A stretch of DNA of 64,000 nucleotides from Pseudomonas fluorescens HK44 (GTDB taxonomy: Bacteria > Pseudomonadota > Gammaproteobacteria > Pseudomonadales > Pseudomonadaceae). Below, in pieces: positions 36,888 to 46,109 of the stretch (the stretch's first letter is position 1; each line of letters begins with the position of its first letter). The position numbers and the translations under genes were made by a program. The stretch is taken from positions 80,005 to 144,004 of the forward strand of contig NZ_AFOY02000014.1 of NCBI RefSeq assembly GCF_000217955.3, given 5' to 3'. Under the pieces are notes generated by a model. That model worked only from the letters and a program-made list of their open reading frames with translations. It did not search any database and was not told the DNA's origin.

Positions 36888-37832
36888 ATGATGTTCCCGG
36901 AGTTGAAAGGCTTGCCCTTGCACCGCGTGATGATGCGCACCGTCACCGAGTTCATCAATGACGAGATGTCGACGTATGCCTCGGCACTGGCCTATCAGAT
37001 GCTGTTTTCGCTGTTTCCCTTCATTCTGTTTCTGATTGCCCTGATCGGTTTTCTGCATCTGCCGGACTTCTTTTCCTGGCTGCGTCTGCAATCGGAATTG
37101 GTATTGCCGCCGCAAGCGCTTGAACAAGTGAACCCGGTGATCGACCAGCTCCAGCAATCCAAGGGTGGATTGCTCTCGGTGGGTATCGTCATCGCCCTGT
37201 GGACCGCCTCGGCGGGTGTGCGGCTGATGATGAGCGCGATGAACGCAGCCTACGATGTGGTCGAAGGCCGGCCGATATGGAAGCGCTTTCCGCTGTCGGT
37301 CTTCTATACCGTGGGTATCGCCGGCATGCTGCTGATCGCTGCCGCCTTGATGGTGCTCGGCCCGCAAGTGATGGAATGGATTGCGTCGCAGATCGGCATG
37401 GAAGAGTTCATCGTCACGCTGTGGACGATACTGCGCTGGCCGGTGATCGTCATTTTGCTGATGGTCGCGGTCGCATTGATGTACTACGTGATGCCCGATG
37501 TGAAGCAGCGGTTTCGCTTCATCACGCCGGGCTCGGTGCTGGCGGTGGTGGTGTGGATCATCGCTTCGCTGGGCTTTGGTTATTACGTCAAGACCTTCGC
37601 CAACTACAATGCCATGTATGGCAGTATCGGCGCGATCATCGTGTTGTTGCTGTACTTTTATATTTCCGCTGCGGTGCTGTTGCTCGGCGCGGAAATGAAT
37701 GCGGTGATCGATCACATGTCGACCGAAGGCAAACATCCCGGCGCAAAGGGCTTTGGCGAACACGACGAAAAACAACACGTTTCGGGACTGGGCCGGGACC
37801 ACTCGCTCAACCCGACCACTGACGAAGCCTGA
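36888..37832 (+). CDS. YihY/BrkB-family inner-membrane protein
   Basis: 314 residues with six predicted membrane segments, including [40 protein letters not shown] and [20 protein letters not shown] (similar positions). The family motif [15 protein letters not shown] is present. Once called ribonuclease BN by mistake; the function is unsettled and a transport role is possible. The C-terminal tail is hydrophilic. ATG 36888 has AAAGGAG upstream. It is followed after 2 bp by peptide deformylase. Confidence 0.88.
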   Translation: MMFPELKGLPLHRVMMRTVTEFINDEMSTYASALAYQMLFSLFPFILFLIALIGFLHLPDFFSWLRLQSELVLPPQALEQVNPVIDQLQQSKGGLLSVGIVIALWTASAGVRLMMSAMNAAYDVVEGRPIWKRFPLSVFYTVGIAGMLLIAAALMVLGPQVMEWIASQIGMEEFIVTLWTILRWPVIVILLMVAVALMYYVMPDVKQRFRFITPGSVLAVVVWIIASLGFGYYVKTFANYNAMYGSIGAIIVLLLYFYISAAVLLLGAEMNAVIDHMSTEGKHPGAKGFGEHDEKQHVSGLGRDHSLNPTTDEA

Positions 37833-37834
37833 CG

Positions 37835-38374
37835 ATGATCCGTGAAATTCTGAAAATGGGCGATGAGCGCCTGCTGCGTATTGCTGCGCCGGTGCCGGCC
37901 GAAATGTTCGACAGCCCCGAACTGTGGCAGTTGATCGATGACATGTTCCAGACCATGGAAAGTGTCGGTGGCGTCGGCCTGGCAGCCCCGCAAATTGGTG
38001 TCGACCTGCAACTGGTGATCTTCGGCTTCGAGCACAGCGAACGTTACCCGGACGCTGACGCCGTACCGCAGACGATCCTGATCAACCCGTTGATTACACC
38101 ACTTGATCCGACGCTGGAAGAGGGCTTCGAAGGTTGCCTGTCGGTGCCGGGGCTGCGGGGGGCGGTGGAGCGTTATCAGCATATTCGCTATGAAGGTGTC
38201 GACCCCAAGGGTGAGCCGATTGTGCGCATCGCTTCGGGGTTTCACGCCCGTGTGGTGCAGCACGAATGCGATCACCTGATCGGTCGGTTGTACCCGTCGC
38301 GGATCACCGACTTTCGCAAGTTCGGGTTTACCGAGGTGATGTTCCCGGATCTTGATCCGGCGGCTGATGATTGA
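37835..38374 (+). CDS. def: peptide deformylase
   Basis: 179 residues, removes the N-formyl group from nascent proteins. Motif 1 [10 protein letters not shown], motif 2 [11 protein letters not shown] (metal-ligand Cys) and motif 3 [13 protein letters not shown] (two metal His, catalytic Glu) are intact. It starts 2 bp after the BrkB stop (TGACGATG). It is not beside fmt, so it is probably a second deformylase of the genome rather than the housekeeping def-fmt copy. Confidence 0.93.
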   Translation: MIREILKMGDERLLRIAAPVPAEMFDSPELWQLIDDMFQTMESVGGVGLAAPQIGVDLQLVIFGFEHSERYPDADAVPQTILINPLITPLDPTLEEGFEGCLSVPGLRGAVERYQHIRYEGVDPKGEPIVRIASGFHARVVQHECDHLIGRLYPSRITDFRKFGFTEVMFPDLDPAADD

Positions 38375-38388
38375 CCCGAAATTTCACC

Positions 38389-38811
38389 TCAACCCGCTCC
38401 CACCGTTTGAAAACCCATGGCGATCATCGGCTTGTTGCGTTTATAGCGAGCCAGACGCTCGGCCAGTGCATAGGGCAACAACGGGTCGGCAGTAAAACCA
38501 TTTCGCTCATAAAATTCGCGCAAGTCCGGGTGGCAGAACAGCCACACGGGTGCCTTGATCTGCAACAGCGCCTGGGCCATCAACGCGCCCGCGATACCTT
38601 GTCCCCGCAGGGCTGGGTCGACAAATAACCCCGTCAGCCAAAACCCCTCCGCCATCGGCCGCAAACAGAGCCCGGCGATGATCTCGCCACGCTTGCCAAC
38701 CCACAGTTGAGCGTCGCGAACCGCTTTCATCGATGACTGGTGAGTGCGGTAAAACTTGTTCAGCAACGGCCACAGCGGCTCGGCAAGCTGGGTGTACTGG
38801 GTATTGGGCAT
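38389..38811 (-). CDS. GNAT-family N-acetyltransferase
   Basis: 140 residues from ATG 38811. The acetyl-CoA motif is LFVDPALRGQGIAGALM, with a late LREFYERNGF. The N-terminal extension in the same frame up to 38889 runs through sequence without a ribosome site. The substrate is unknown. It converges with def, with 14 bp between the stops. Confidence 0.82.
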   Translation of the reverse strand: MPNTQYTQLAEPLWPLLNKFYRTHQSSMKAVRDAQLWVGKRGEIIAGLCLRPMAEGFWLTGLFVDPALRGQGIAGALMAQALLQIKAPVWLFCHPDLREFYERNGFTADPLLPYALAERLARYKRNKPMIAMGFQTVGAG

Positions 38812-38915
38812 GTGCGAGAGGGTCACTGCGAAAAATGGGCCTATTATAAAAGAACCAACGCTGCGAGATAGGTGTATACCTGATCTCATATTTCCCAGTT
38901 GGTGGAGCGTGCATC

Positions 38916-39026
38916 ATGAGCAAAGGCATGGATTCGAAGAAAGCGGCGAAAAAGAAACCGACCAAGACCGCCGTTGAAAAACGCGCTGACAAAAAGGCCA
39001 AAAAGGTCGGTGTGTTCGGGCACTGA
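38916..39026 (+). CDS. 36-residue Lys-rich small protein
   Basis: A small ORF with ATG preceded by GGAG at good spacing. It encodes MSKGMDSKKAAKKKPTKTAV then a further basic half ending KKVGVFGH. About 13 of 36 residues are Lys or Arg; no membrane segment. It lies in its own gap between a divergent acetyltransferase and a terminator-like hairpin. Short Lys-rich proteins of this look are widespread in Pseudomonas, function unknown; RNA or DNA binding is a guess from charge. Confidence 0.6.
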   Translation: MSKGMDSKKAAKKKPTKTAVEKRADKKAKKVGVFGH

Positions 39027-39037
39027 GCCCGCTTTGA

Positions 39038-39060
39038 CGGAGCCCGGCAATCGGGCTCCG
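39038..39060 (+). terminator. terminator-like hairpin after the Lys-rich protein
   Basis: CGGAGCCCG and CGGGCTCCG form a perfect 9-bp stem with a 5-base loop, 11 bp after the stop. There is no T-tract, so it may instead act as a 3' stabiliser. Confidence 0.4.
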
Positions 39061-39066
39061 CGTTCA

Positions 39067-39206
39067 CTACCAGGTTACTAACCCATCGATCTGCTGAACC
39101 CGACCCTCGGCCAGATGGGCGAAAAACACCAAAAACCGCGCGAAGTCGCGCAAGCCTTCCAGCTCAGGTCGCGACGAAAGTCAGTAGCGGTTTCCAGGTG
39201 CGTCAT
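39067..39206 (-). pseudogene. possible frameshifted gene remnant
   Basis: On the minus strand one frame starts with ATG 39206 (MTHLETATDFRRD). The neighbouring frame, read from about the same place, ends PELEGLRDFARFLVFFAHLA-EGRVQQIDGLVTW before TAG 39067. Joined, they resemble the C-terminal beta strands of a small NTF2/SnoaL-like domain. The combined length is not a multiple of three. Weak evidence: it could be chance open frame. Confidence 0.25.
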
Positions 39207-39223
39207 TCACCGGTGATCAATCT

Positions 39224-39832
39224 TCAAGCGTGTGCCACTTCCGCCGCCAGCGCCTCGCTTACGGCAGGCCGTGAGCCAATCCGCGCCTGAAAACGCTCCA
39301 GCGGCGGCCATTGCTTCAGGTCGATATCAAACAAGGACGTCCACCGCAGCACGGTAAACAGATAGGCATCAGCGATGCTGAAGCGTTCGCCCAGCAGATA
39401 ATCCTGTTGTTCCAGTGTCTGGGTCAGCACGGCAAACCGCTTGAACAGTTTCTCCTTGAAAAGCGCTTTCACCTGATCAGGGAACTGCGCATTGAACAGC
39501 AGTCCCAGAGCGCCGTGAACCTCACTCGAAATAAAGTTCAGGACTTCCTGCAAACGCACTCTTTCCCAGGATCCGCACGCCGGTGCAAGGTCGGCAAGCG
39601 GGCGAAGATCAGCAAGGTATTGGAGGATTGCCGGTCCCTCGGTCAGCACATTGCCGTCAGCCAGTTGCAGCGCCGCGACATAGCCTTTCGGGTTGATCGC
39701 AAGAAAGTCGGCACCGTCGCCGGTCCTCTTCGTGCGGTTGTCAACGCGGACCAGCTCGAATGGTAACTTCAGCTCACGTAGAACAATGTGCGGTGCAAGG
39801 GAACAGGCTTGAGGCGAAAAATACAACTTCAT
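39224..39832 (-). CDS. glutathione S-transferase, beta-class-like
   Basis: 202 residues. N-terminal thioredoxin fold MKLYFSPQACSLAPHIVLRE (20) with the beta-class Cys10, glutathione-binding NPKGYVAALQL and LTEGPAILQYLAD, and a C-terminal helical domain with ERFSIADAYLF. It probably conjugates or reduces electrophiles in the cytoplasm. The LysR gene starting 100 bp away on the other strand is a likely regulator. The ATG is at 39832. Confidence 0.9.
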   Translation of the reverse strand: MKLYFSPQACSLAPHIVLRELKLPFELVRVDNRTKRTGDGADFLAINPKGYVAALQLADGNVLTEGPAILQYLADLRPLADLAPACGSWERVRLQEVLNFISSEVHGALGLLFNAQFPDQVKALFKEKLFKRFAVLTQTLEQQDYLLGERFSIADAYLFTVLRWTSLFDIDLKQWPPLERFQARIGSRPAVSEALAAEVAHA

Positions 39833-39931
39833 GATCAGGGCTCCAGGTGAGGATTTTGATCAGTGTCATAGTCGCCCACGCACTTCGTAAAATTAATCTT
39901 TCAGACAACAGCCATAAGGACAGCTACTACG

Positions 39932-40810
39932 ATGATGAACCTGATGCATTGGCGGATGCTGGTGGCTATCGCCGACACGGGCAACATTACTCGCGCTGCC
40001 GAACATGTGGGCATGACTCAGTCAGGTGCCAGTCAAGCGTTGGCCTTGCTTGAGGACATGCTCGGTATCCAACTGTTTGTCCGGGAAAACCGTCAGACCT
40101 TGCCAACGGCGGTCGGAGTACGCGTGATCGAACAGGCGCGGGTGATGCTCCAGGCCCATGAGACCATCCGGGCCACTGCCGACGCGGCGCAGGACATTCA
40201 GCGTGGCACGATCCGCCTGGCCAGTTTTCCGATGGTGCTCGCAACGTTGCTGCCGCCGCTGTTGCGCCAGTTCAATCAGCTTTATCCCGGTATTGAGGTG
40301 GTGGCGCTGGAGGTCAGCGACAACGAAGTCGAAGCATTGCTCGGTGCAGGTCTGGTTGATCTGGGCGTGGTGCTCAATCCTCCACTTGAACGTAACGCCG
40401 GAATATTGGGACGCGATACCTGGGTCGCGGTGCTGCCAATGGCGCATCCATTGGCCCGAGGAAAGCACGAATACGGATTGAGGTTGGAGGCGTTGGTCGG
40501 GCAGCCGTTCGTGCTGGCCACCGGCGGTTGCAGCGTCAATGCCCGCAGCCTGGCAGCGGATGCAGGTCTTGCGCTGCTTGATGTCCGGGTTGAAGTTCGA
40601 GAGTGGGGCAGTGCGTTCACGCTGGTTCGGGAAAACGTCGGAGTGACGCTGGTTCCGGAAATGACCTTGCCAGCCAATCGCAAGGGGTTGCGTGTGTTGC
40701 CGTTGGCGGTGCCCATTCATCGAGAGTTTGCGCTGGTCGCCACACCGCTCAGGGAACCCTCTGCGGCGGTCCAGGCGCTGCTGGCGATGCTCCATCCTGC
40801 GGCGCTCTGA
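39932..40810 (+). CDS. LysR-family transcriptional regulator
   Basis: 292 residues. N-terminal winged HTH: LVAIADTGNITRAAEHVGMTQSGASQALALLEDMLG (residues 10-45, core ITRAAEHVGMTQSGASQAL), then a periplasmic-binding-like effector domain (GTIRLASFPMVLATLLPPLL). It diverges from the GST gene and is expected to control it. The effector is unknown. Confidence 0.9.
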   Translation: MMNLMHWRMLVAIADTGNITRAAEHVGMTQSGASQALALLEDMLGIQLFVRENRQTLPTAVGVRVIEQARVMLQAHETIRATADAAQDIQRGTIRLASFPMVLATLLPPLLRQFNQLYPGIEVVALEVSDNEVEALLGAGLVDLGVVLNPPLERNAGILGRDTWVAVLPMAHPLARGKHEYGLRLEALVGQPFVLATGGCSVNARSLAADAGLALLDVRVEVREWGSAFTLVRENVGVTLVPEMTLPANRKGLRVLPLAVPIHREFALVATPLREPSAAVQALLAMLHPAAL

Positions 40811-41211
40811 TCATCGACAAAAAGATGGCCTATTGATGGCCTTGCATCCGTGGCGTTGCTGTCTATGCTCACATCGTAACTACTGATGCCGGTCAAATTA
40901 TAAAGCGTCGAAGTCTCAATACCTCAGCCTGATTGTGCTTGAATCAGCGTTTTGCGGCCGGCTGTAAATTGAATGATCGATAAGAGTGCGCAACGCAAGG
41001 CACTGCGGTGAATAGGAAGGTTTCTTAGAGGGAGTTACTTGTGGACGTTGGGTTGACCCGTATGCGGGTCGTCAAGAAAAGGATGGCTTGATAAGAGCGT
41101 TGCGTTATGGACACTCCGATTAATCATCATTGATCACCTGACTCTTATCCTTCGTGTGAGGATGCGTTTGCCTGTTCTGTGGAAAGTCGTCGTAAGTCCA
41201 GTGAAAGACTA
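40811..41211. other. about 400 bp without a recognisable gene
   Basis: Only very short frames are present, including a 16-codon GTG frame at 41041-41091 with GGGAG upstream, which I do not call as a gene. A short hairpin GACCCG-TATG-CGGGTC (41055-41070) lies inside it. The stretch is AT-richer than neighbouring genes and could hold the promoter of the downstream chemotaxis gene or a small RNA; neither is shown. Confidence 0.4.
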
Positions 41212-41475
41212 GGGTCTGTTGACGTTTGGTGGCGAGCCGCGTTGCTGGGCCAACGTGTGCGAGGCAAGGCGCGGGATGCCGCTAATGGTTGTTCCCTTGG
41301 CAAATCCTGCAACGCAGCCTCGCGCACGTTGGCACGCAACCCGAAGGGACGGGGCCCGCTTGGTGCAGGGCTGCGTTACTCGGAACTTATTTGGAACAAC
41401 CAAACCGCGTTCCTCGCGCCTTGCCCTGCACCAAGCGGGCATCCGTCGCGGCCGCCACCAAACGTCAACAGACCC
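41212..41475. mobile_element. 264-bp MITE-like element with 22-bp perfect inverted ends and TA duplication
   Basis: The ends (41212-41233 and 41454-41475) are perfect inverted repeats beginning GGGTCTGTTGACGTTT, flanked on both sides by TA (41210-41211 and 41476-41477). Inside are two more inverted pairs: 41250-41265 with 41317-41332 (15 of 16), and 41355-41371 with 41423-41439 (17 of 17). No transposase frame is present. TA duplication points to mobilisation by an IS630/Tc1-mariner transposase elsewhere. It ends 46 bp before the BdlA-like gene. Confidence 0.75.
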
Positions 41476-41521
41476 TAGGAACTTCCATTCATCAAAAGAC
41501 AGCGCTGAAGGTGATACCACC

Positions 41522-42841
41522 ATGTTCAATCGACACCGCAAGTCTGACCTGCTTGAGATAGAGCGATTTAGCTGCGCGTTGACCGAGGCCAATGCCAAGT
41601 TGGCGGCGATCAGCCGCTCCATGGCAATAATCGAGTTTGATCCCACGGGTGTGATCCTCGAGGCCAACGAGAACTTTTGTAAGGCTGTCGGCTATTCCAT
41701 TGAGGAGCTGCGCGGCAAGCATCACCGGATTTTTTGTGAAGAAGAATACGCCAAGAGCGAAGATTACCAGCGCTTCTGGCGCGAGCTGGGTCGTGGCGAA
41801 TACAGCAGCGGCACCTTTTTGCGCTTGAACAAGAGCGGCAAGGAAGTCTGGCTTGAGGCCAGTTATATGCCGGTGATCGGAACTGACCGGCAGGTACGAA
41901 GCGTGATCAAGGTGGCGGCAGATATTACGGCCCGAATCAATAAAGAGCATGAAAACCAGAGCGTAGTGAATGCCTTGGGGCGTGCCATGGCGGTGATCGA
42001 ATTCTCCCCCGACGGCAGGGTGATTACCGCCAACGATAATTTCTTGAAGACCATGCACTATTCGCTTAGCGAAGTAGTGGGTCAGCACCACAGCCTGTTC
42101 TGTCATCGATCGGAGAGCGAGTCTGCGGCCTACAAGGCGTTCTGGGCTTCGCTCAACCGTGGCGAATTCCATTCGCGTCGGTTTGAACGGGTCGACAAAC
42201 ACGGTCGCATGGTCTTTCTTGAAGCTTCATACAACCCGATCTTCGATGCCAAGGGTCGCTTGTACAAAGTGGTCAAGTTCGCCAGCGACATCACTCGGCA
42301 AATGACCACGTTGCAGACCGCAGCCGAGTCGGCCCATTCAACCTCGGTGCAAAACGATGCGTGTGCCCAGAAAGGATCGCAGGTGGTGCAGCAGACGGTG
42401 CAGATCATCGAAGAGATCTCCAGGGATCTCAACGAGGCCGCCCTCAGCATTGATGCCGTGAGCAAACAGTCCGACGTCATCGGCAGCATTGTTCAGACCA
42501 TTCGCGGTATCGCCGATCAGACCAATCTACTGGCACTCAACGCCGCTATCGAGGCTGCGCGGGCTGGCGAACATGGGCGAGGTTTTGCGGTGGTTGCCGA
42601 TGAGGTGCGTAGCCTGGCGGCACGTACCAGCCATGCAACCGTGGAAATTGTAGAAGTGGTACGCAAGAACCACGACTTGTCCTTGAGTGCAGTGTCGAGC
42701 ATGCAATCAAGTTTGAGTCGTACTGGACTTGGCGTGGAACTGGCCAATGAAGCGGGCGAGGTGATCCTGGAAATTCAGCAGGGTTCACGGCATGTGGTAG
42801 ACGCCATCAGTCAGTTCAACTCGACATTGCAACTGGGTTAA
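41522..42841 (+). CDS. BdlA-like cytoplasmic chemotaxis transducer with two PAS domains
   Basis: 439 residues from ATG 41522; a longer open frame runs back through the MITE but is not coding-like. PAS1 is about 30-135 ([19 protein letters not shown]), PAS2 about 150-257 ([19 protein letters not shown]), and the methyl-accepting signalling domain about 290-439 with the hairpin [20 protein letters not shown]. No membrane segment or HAMP domain. The same architecture as P. aeruginosa BdlA, which links energy or redox cues to biofilm dispersal, and as other Aer-like PAS transducers. The role here is inference. Confidence 0.88.
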   Translation: MFNRHRKSDLLEIERFSCALTEANAKLAAISRSMAIIEFDPTGVILEANENFCKAVGYSIEELRGKHHRIFCEEEYAKSEDYQRFWRELGRGEYSSGTFLRLNKSGKEVWLEASYMPVIGTDRQVRSVIKVAADITARINKEHENQSVVNALGRAMAVIEFSPDGRVITANDNFLKTMHYSLSEVVGQHHSLFCHRSESESAAYKAFWASLNRGEFHSRRFERVDKHGRMVFLEASYNPIFDAKGRLYKVVKFASDITRQMTTLQTAAESAHSTSVQNDACAQKGSQVVQQTVQIIEEISRDLNEAALSIDAVSKQSDVIGSIVQTIRGIADQTNLLALNAAIEAARAGEHGRGFAVVADEVRSLAARTSHATVEIVEVVRKNHDLSLSAVSSMQSSLSRTGLGVELANEAGEVILEIQQGSRHVVDAISQFNSTLQLG

Positions 42842-42856
42842 AACGTCATGCAACTG

Positions 42857-42902
42857 AAAGGATCTTCGATCGAGTGTTATTACTTGATCGAGAATCCTTT
42901 TT
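42857..42902. terminator. bidirectional terminator between the BdlA-like and IucA/IucC genes
   Basis: AAAGGAT / ATCCTTT plus inner TCGATCGAG / CTTGATCGA pair around a 9-base loop. It has an A-run on one side and a T-run on the other, and sits between convergent genes. Confidence 0.8.
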
Positions 42903-42919
42903 GTCGTTCTAGCGACTAT

Positions 42920-44830
42920 TTACGAGTGCACACGAAGCGGGTTGCTCAGACGACCCACGATATCGAGCGCGCTGTCGAGCAAGCGCATACGCATGAACGA
43001 TTTGGCCGGCCAGTCCTGTTTCAACAAGGCCAGACGCTCGATTGTCCAGCGCTGTGGCTCGACCCGTTCGCGCAGGTGGTCAAAGCAGTCACCGACCTGA
43101 ATGGCCAACTCATTCCAAAGTGCATCTTCCGGCATCTTCCAATGCCGGGTGCAGAGTAGAACCAGCTCCCCGAGATGGCACATGAAGGTGGTGTGCAGGA
43201 GTTTGTCGCGCACGAAGTCCGCATCGTCATACAGCGTCATTTGCGGGTCATGCAACTGAAGGTCGAGGCCTTGCCGGTGCAAGGTCTGGCGGTGAATCCG
43301 AATGTCGCCGAAGTCACGCACCATCAGTCGGCTCAACTGTCCCTCGGCGCTCATGACCATGAAGCTGTTCTGCTGGTGCGCCTCGAACGCGACCCCGTAG
43401 ATCAGGTACAGACCGAGCAATCCGGGAACGGCGATCGATAGGTAGTCACGGAAAAAACGCAGCAGTTCCGGTCTGCCGTCGCCTTCTTGGGCCAACCTGA
43501 CCCACTGGCGCAGTAATGGTTGTCCATGTTCATCCAGGGCGAACAGGCTGCCAACGGGCACGGCCATTTCACCCGGCTGCAACAAGTTCAATGGGTTGTC
43601 CCGGTAAAGCACCGCCAGGTGCCGGGAGCGTTGGTCATCCGCCGGTTGCTGCGCGTAATGCACGCCGATACGTTCCGGCACGATGTTCAACACGGCTCGA
43701 ATCTGCGGCTCCTGCTCGAGTATTCGCAGCAACAATCCGCTGACCCTTGGCCCCATGCGTGCGGAGCGTGGTGAGAGGGTGCGTTGCACGCTGGTCAGTC
43801 GCAGCGCCACCGGAAGCTTGACCATCGGTGAACTGCGGTTTGCATTGGGCGCCAGGGTGCGAAACGACATGGTCGGCTGACCGGTGAACGCAATGATGGT
43901 GGTCACGACCAGTACGCGGTCGGCCATCTCGCGAGCAAACGAGCGCGGTAGCTCCTCTGCGGCTTGCCACGGATGGACGGGGAGGGGCAGGTAGTCATCC
44001 GGGTCCAGACCGCTGGCCCGCAGACACCCGATCAATTGCTCGGCCGCAAGCGGGAAATGCCCTTGCCACCAGTCGCGGTAATGCTCGGGTTCGCTCAATG
44101 ATTCGACGTGAGCCCATTGCCGATGCAAAGCGCACAGGACGACGGGCACGCAGGCTTCGAATTCCGGTGAAAGCGCAATGACCTCGGAGGGGCTCAAGCC
44201 AAGCTTGGTCTTGTAGTTCGGGTGCCAGGGATGACCCAACGAGCCCCATTGCTCAAGCATTGATGTCGGGTTCGGGTGGGTGGGTGGGCCTCGGAGCCAG
44301 GCCAGTAAGTTGGTGTCATCGGCATGCTTGAACTGCTCGCGAAGCTGTCGGCTCCAGCCGTGGTGAAAGGCCTGACTCAAGGTGGCGTTGCAGAAGCTGT
44401 CGTCGAGCTCCTCGGCCAGGCGAACGAGCACTTCGGGCGACGGCAATGGGTCAAGTTGCGCACTGAGCAGGCTCAGCAACTGTGAAGGAAACAACAGCTT
44501 TTGTACCGGGCATTCAGAGCGATGCACAGTAATGCTGCCTTGCAGGTCCCAGCTGTTCATCCGCGCGGGGATCAGTCCTTCGAAGCACAGCCGGGCGCCA
44601 TCGAGCAGCGTGAGCCAGTGCATCGAGCCCTTGGCTTGCAGGGCTTGGGGATTGAGCAGGCCTTCGCGCAGCAGCGCTTGCAACAAACGCTGAAAGCTTG
44701 CGCGGGTGCTGGGTTCGAGCGTATCGGCCAGATGGCCAAGGTTTATCCGGCGAGACGTGAATGCCTCGGTCGCCAGGGCTTCGCTCCAGCGTGAGAGTAA
44801 CCCTTGCTGTTTTTGCGGGTCCGTGTGCAT
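42920..44830 (-). CDS. IucA/IucC-family siderophore synthetase (NIS), orphan
   Basis: 636 residues, full length for an NRPS-independent siderophore synthetase, which joins a carboxylate (usually citrate or a derivative) to an amine or alcohol using ATP. Motifs in order: LGHPWHPNYKTKLGLSP (usual HPxHPxxK), LPLPVHPWQ, PMVKLPVALRLTSVQRTLSP, EAHQQNSFMV and MVRDFGDIRIHR, followed by the FhuF-like C-terminal region (about 470-620). ATG 44830 has AAGGAG. No transporter, receptor, decarboxylase or second synthetase lies beside it, and no Fur box is apparent. It could make a simple citrate siderophore of the rhizoferrin kind, or another amide; the product is unknown. Confidence 0.85.
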   Translation of the reverse strand: MHTDPQKQQGLLSRWSEALATEAFTSRRINLGHLADTLEPSTRASFQRLLQALLREGLLNPQALQAKGSMHWLTLLDGARLCFEGLIPARMNSWDLQGSITVHRSECPVQKLLFPSQLLSLLSAQLDPLPSPEVLVRLAEELDDSFCNATLSQAFHHGWSRQLREQFKHADDTNLLAWLRGPPTHPNPTSMLEQWGSLGHPWHPNYKTKLGLSPSEVIALSPEFEACVPVVLCALHRQWAHVESLSEPEHYRDWWQGHFPLAAEQLIGCLRASGLDPDDYLPLPVHPWQAAEELPRSFAREMADRVLVVTTIIAFTGQPTMSFRTLAPNANRSSPMVKLPVALRLTSVQRTLSPRSARMGPRVSGLLLRILEQEPQIRAVLNIVPERIGVHYAQQPADDQRSRHLAVLYRDNPLNLLQPGEMAVPVGSLFALDEHGQPLLRQWVRLAQEGDGRPELLRFFRDYLSIAVPGLLGLYLIYGVAFEAHQQNSFMVMSAEGQLSRLMVRDFGDIRIHRQTLHRQGLDLQLHDPQMTLYDDADFVRDKLLHTTFMCHLGELVLLCTRHWKMPEDALWNELAIQVGDCFDHLRERVEPQRWTIERLALLKQDWPAKSFMRMRLLDSALDIVGRLSNPLRVHS

Positions 44831-44982
44831 GACATAAGACTCCTTGGGGCGATTAAAAGCAGCTCCAAACAGGCTATGACAAGCGCAAAAAAATCGATGG
44901 CAAGCATTTCCGGCAAATCTGTAAGACGCATCCCAGGGTGTTGGCGGGAATGTCCGAGAGCAGGTTTTCAGGGGGGATTTAC

Positions 44983-45021
44983 CAGGCTGCGACCTTTGTT
45001 CCTTGACGCTACCGCAGCCTG
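44983..45021. other. hairpin downstream of gntR
   Basis: CAGGCTGCG and CGCAGCCTG pair perfectly around 21 bases in the 200-bp gap between the gntR stop and the siderophore gene. It has no T-tract; a weak terminator or stabiliser is possible. Confidence 0.3.
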
Positions 45022-45030
45022 CACCAACAC

Positions 45031-46062
45031 CTATGTGCTCTCGCGAACCTTCAACTCGAAACCCATGTCCAGCACCGGGTTGGCCACTGAGTTGCCGGCC
45101 ATCAAGATCAGCATGTGCTCGGCTGCACGGCGGCCGATGGCTTCACGCGGGGTGCTGATGCTGCTCAGGCGCGGCACCATGTGTGCCGAGGCTGGCAAGT
45201 CGTTGAAGCCGAGGACGGCGACTTGTTCGGGGATCTTGATCCCGTGGCGCATGGCTTCGAGCAGGGCGCCCTGGGCCAGGTCGTCGTTGCCGAAGAAAAT
45301 GGCGTCGACCTGTGGGTGAGTGGCCATCATCTGCAGGAATAATTCGCCGCCAAGGCCCACCGAAGAGGGACGTGGTGTCAGCAATTCAAGGTCCGGGTCG
45401 TACAGGCCTGCTTGCTGTAATGCACGCCGGAAGCCTTCGCCGCGCAGCAAGGTGCGTTGGTCGAGTTGTGCGCCGATGTAGGCCAGGTGCCGACGCCCGC
45501 GAGAGATCAAGTGTTGTGCGGCGGTTTCACCGGCTCTCAATTGCGAGAAGCCGACGCAGTTCAGGCCGGCGCCCGGGTCCAGGTCCATCATGTAGACGCA
45601 GGGGATATTGCTGGTCTCGATCATCCGGCGGGCACTTTCGGTGCGATCGAAACCGGTCAGCAGCAACCCTCTTGGCTGATAGGCCATGTAGTTGCGCAGC
45701 AGGTTTTCTTCTTCATCACGGGAATAGTGATAGTTGCCGATCAGCACTTCGAAGCCTTTGGGGCGCAGCACCTGATGGATGGCTTCAAGGGTTTCGATGA
45801 ACAGCAGGTTCGACAGCGACGGCACCAGCACCACCACCGAATGGCTCTGGGCCGAGGCCAGGGCGCGGGCGGCAGGGTTGACCACGTAGTTCAGTTCGAG
45901 CGCGGCCTGCTGGACCTTTTCCACCAGTTCGGTGGCGACGGTGCTGATACCGCGCAAGGCCCTGGACGCGGTGATCGGGCTCACACCTGCCAGACGGGCA
46001 ACTTCGTTGAGGGTAGGGCGGCCGGTGGTGCGGGTATTTTTATCGTTTTTAGTGGAGGTCAT
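45031..46062 (-). CDS. gntR: LacI-family gluconate repressor GntR
   Basis: 343 residues from ATG 46062. The LacI HTH is LNEVARLAGVSPITASRALRG at about 18-38 (core VARLAGVSPITASRAL), followed by a periplasmic-binding-like domain (VLVPSLSNLLFIETLEAI). It diverges from gntK-gntT, and copies of one palindrome lie before gntR, gntK and gntT, so it should repress all three and be released by gluconate or 6-phosphogluconate. Matches GntR of P. aeruginosa by order and motif. Confidence 0.93.
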   Translation of the reverse strand: MTSTKNDKNTRTTGRPTLNEVARLAGVSPITASRALRGISTVATELVEKVQQAALELNYVVNPAARALASAQSHSVVVLVPSLSNLLFIETLEAIHQVLRPKGFEVLIGNYHYSRDEEENLLRNYMAYQPRGLLLTGFDRTESARRMIETSNIPCVYMMDLDPGAGLNCVGFSQLRAGETAAQHLISRGRRHLAYIGAQLDQRTLLRGEGFRRALQQAGLYDPDLELLTPRPSSVGLGGELFLQMMATHPQVDAIFFGNDDLAQGALLEAMRHGIKIPEQVAVLGFNDLPASAHMVPRLSSISTPREAIGRRAAEHMLILMAGNSVANPVLDMGFELKVREST

Positions 46063-46090
46063 CGGGCAGCTTGCCAAACAAAATTCAAGG

Positions 46091-46109
46091 CACTAAGGTA
46101 GCGCTGTCT
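46091..46109. promoter_or_regulatory. GntR operator 1, upstream of gntR
   Basis: ACTAAGGTAGCGCTGTCT matches the AC-N-AAG-N-TAGCGCT form I recall for P. aeruginosa GntR. It is 30-48 bp upstream of the gntR ATG. Confidence 0.7.

Noticed and set aside
41041..41091. 16-codon GTG frame with GGGAG upstream
   Set aside because: Too short to separate from chance, no family, and it contains a small hairpin; kept only as a note.
41145..41520. Open frames within the MITE-like element
   Set aside because: They run through inverted ends without a ribosome site or protein motif; the element is best seen as non-coding.
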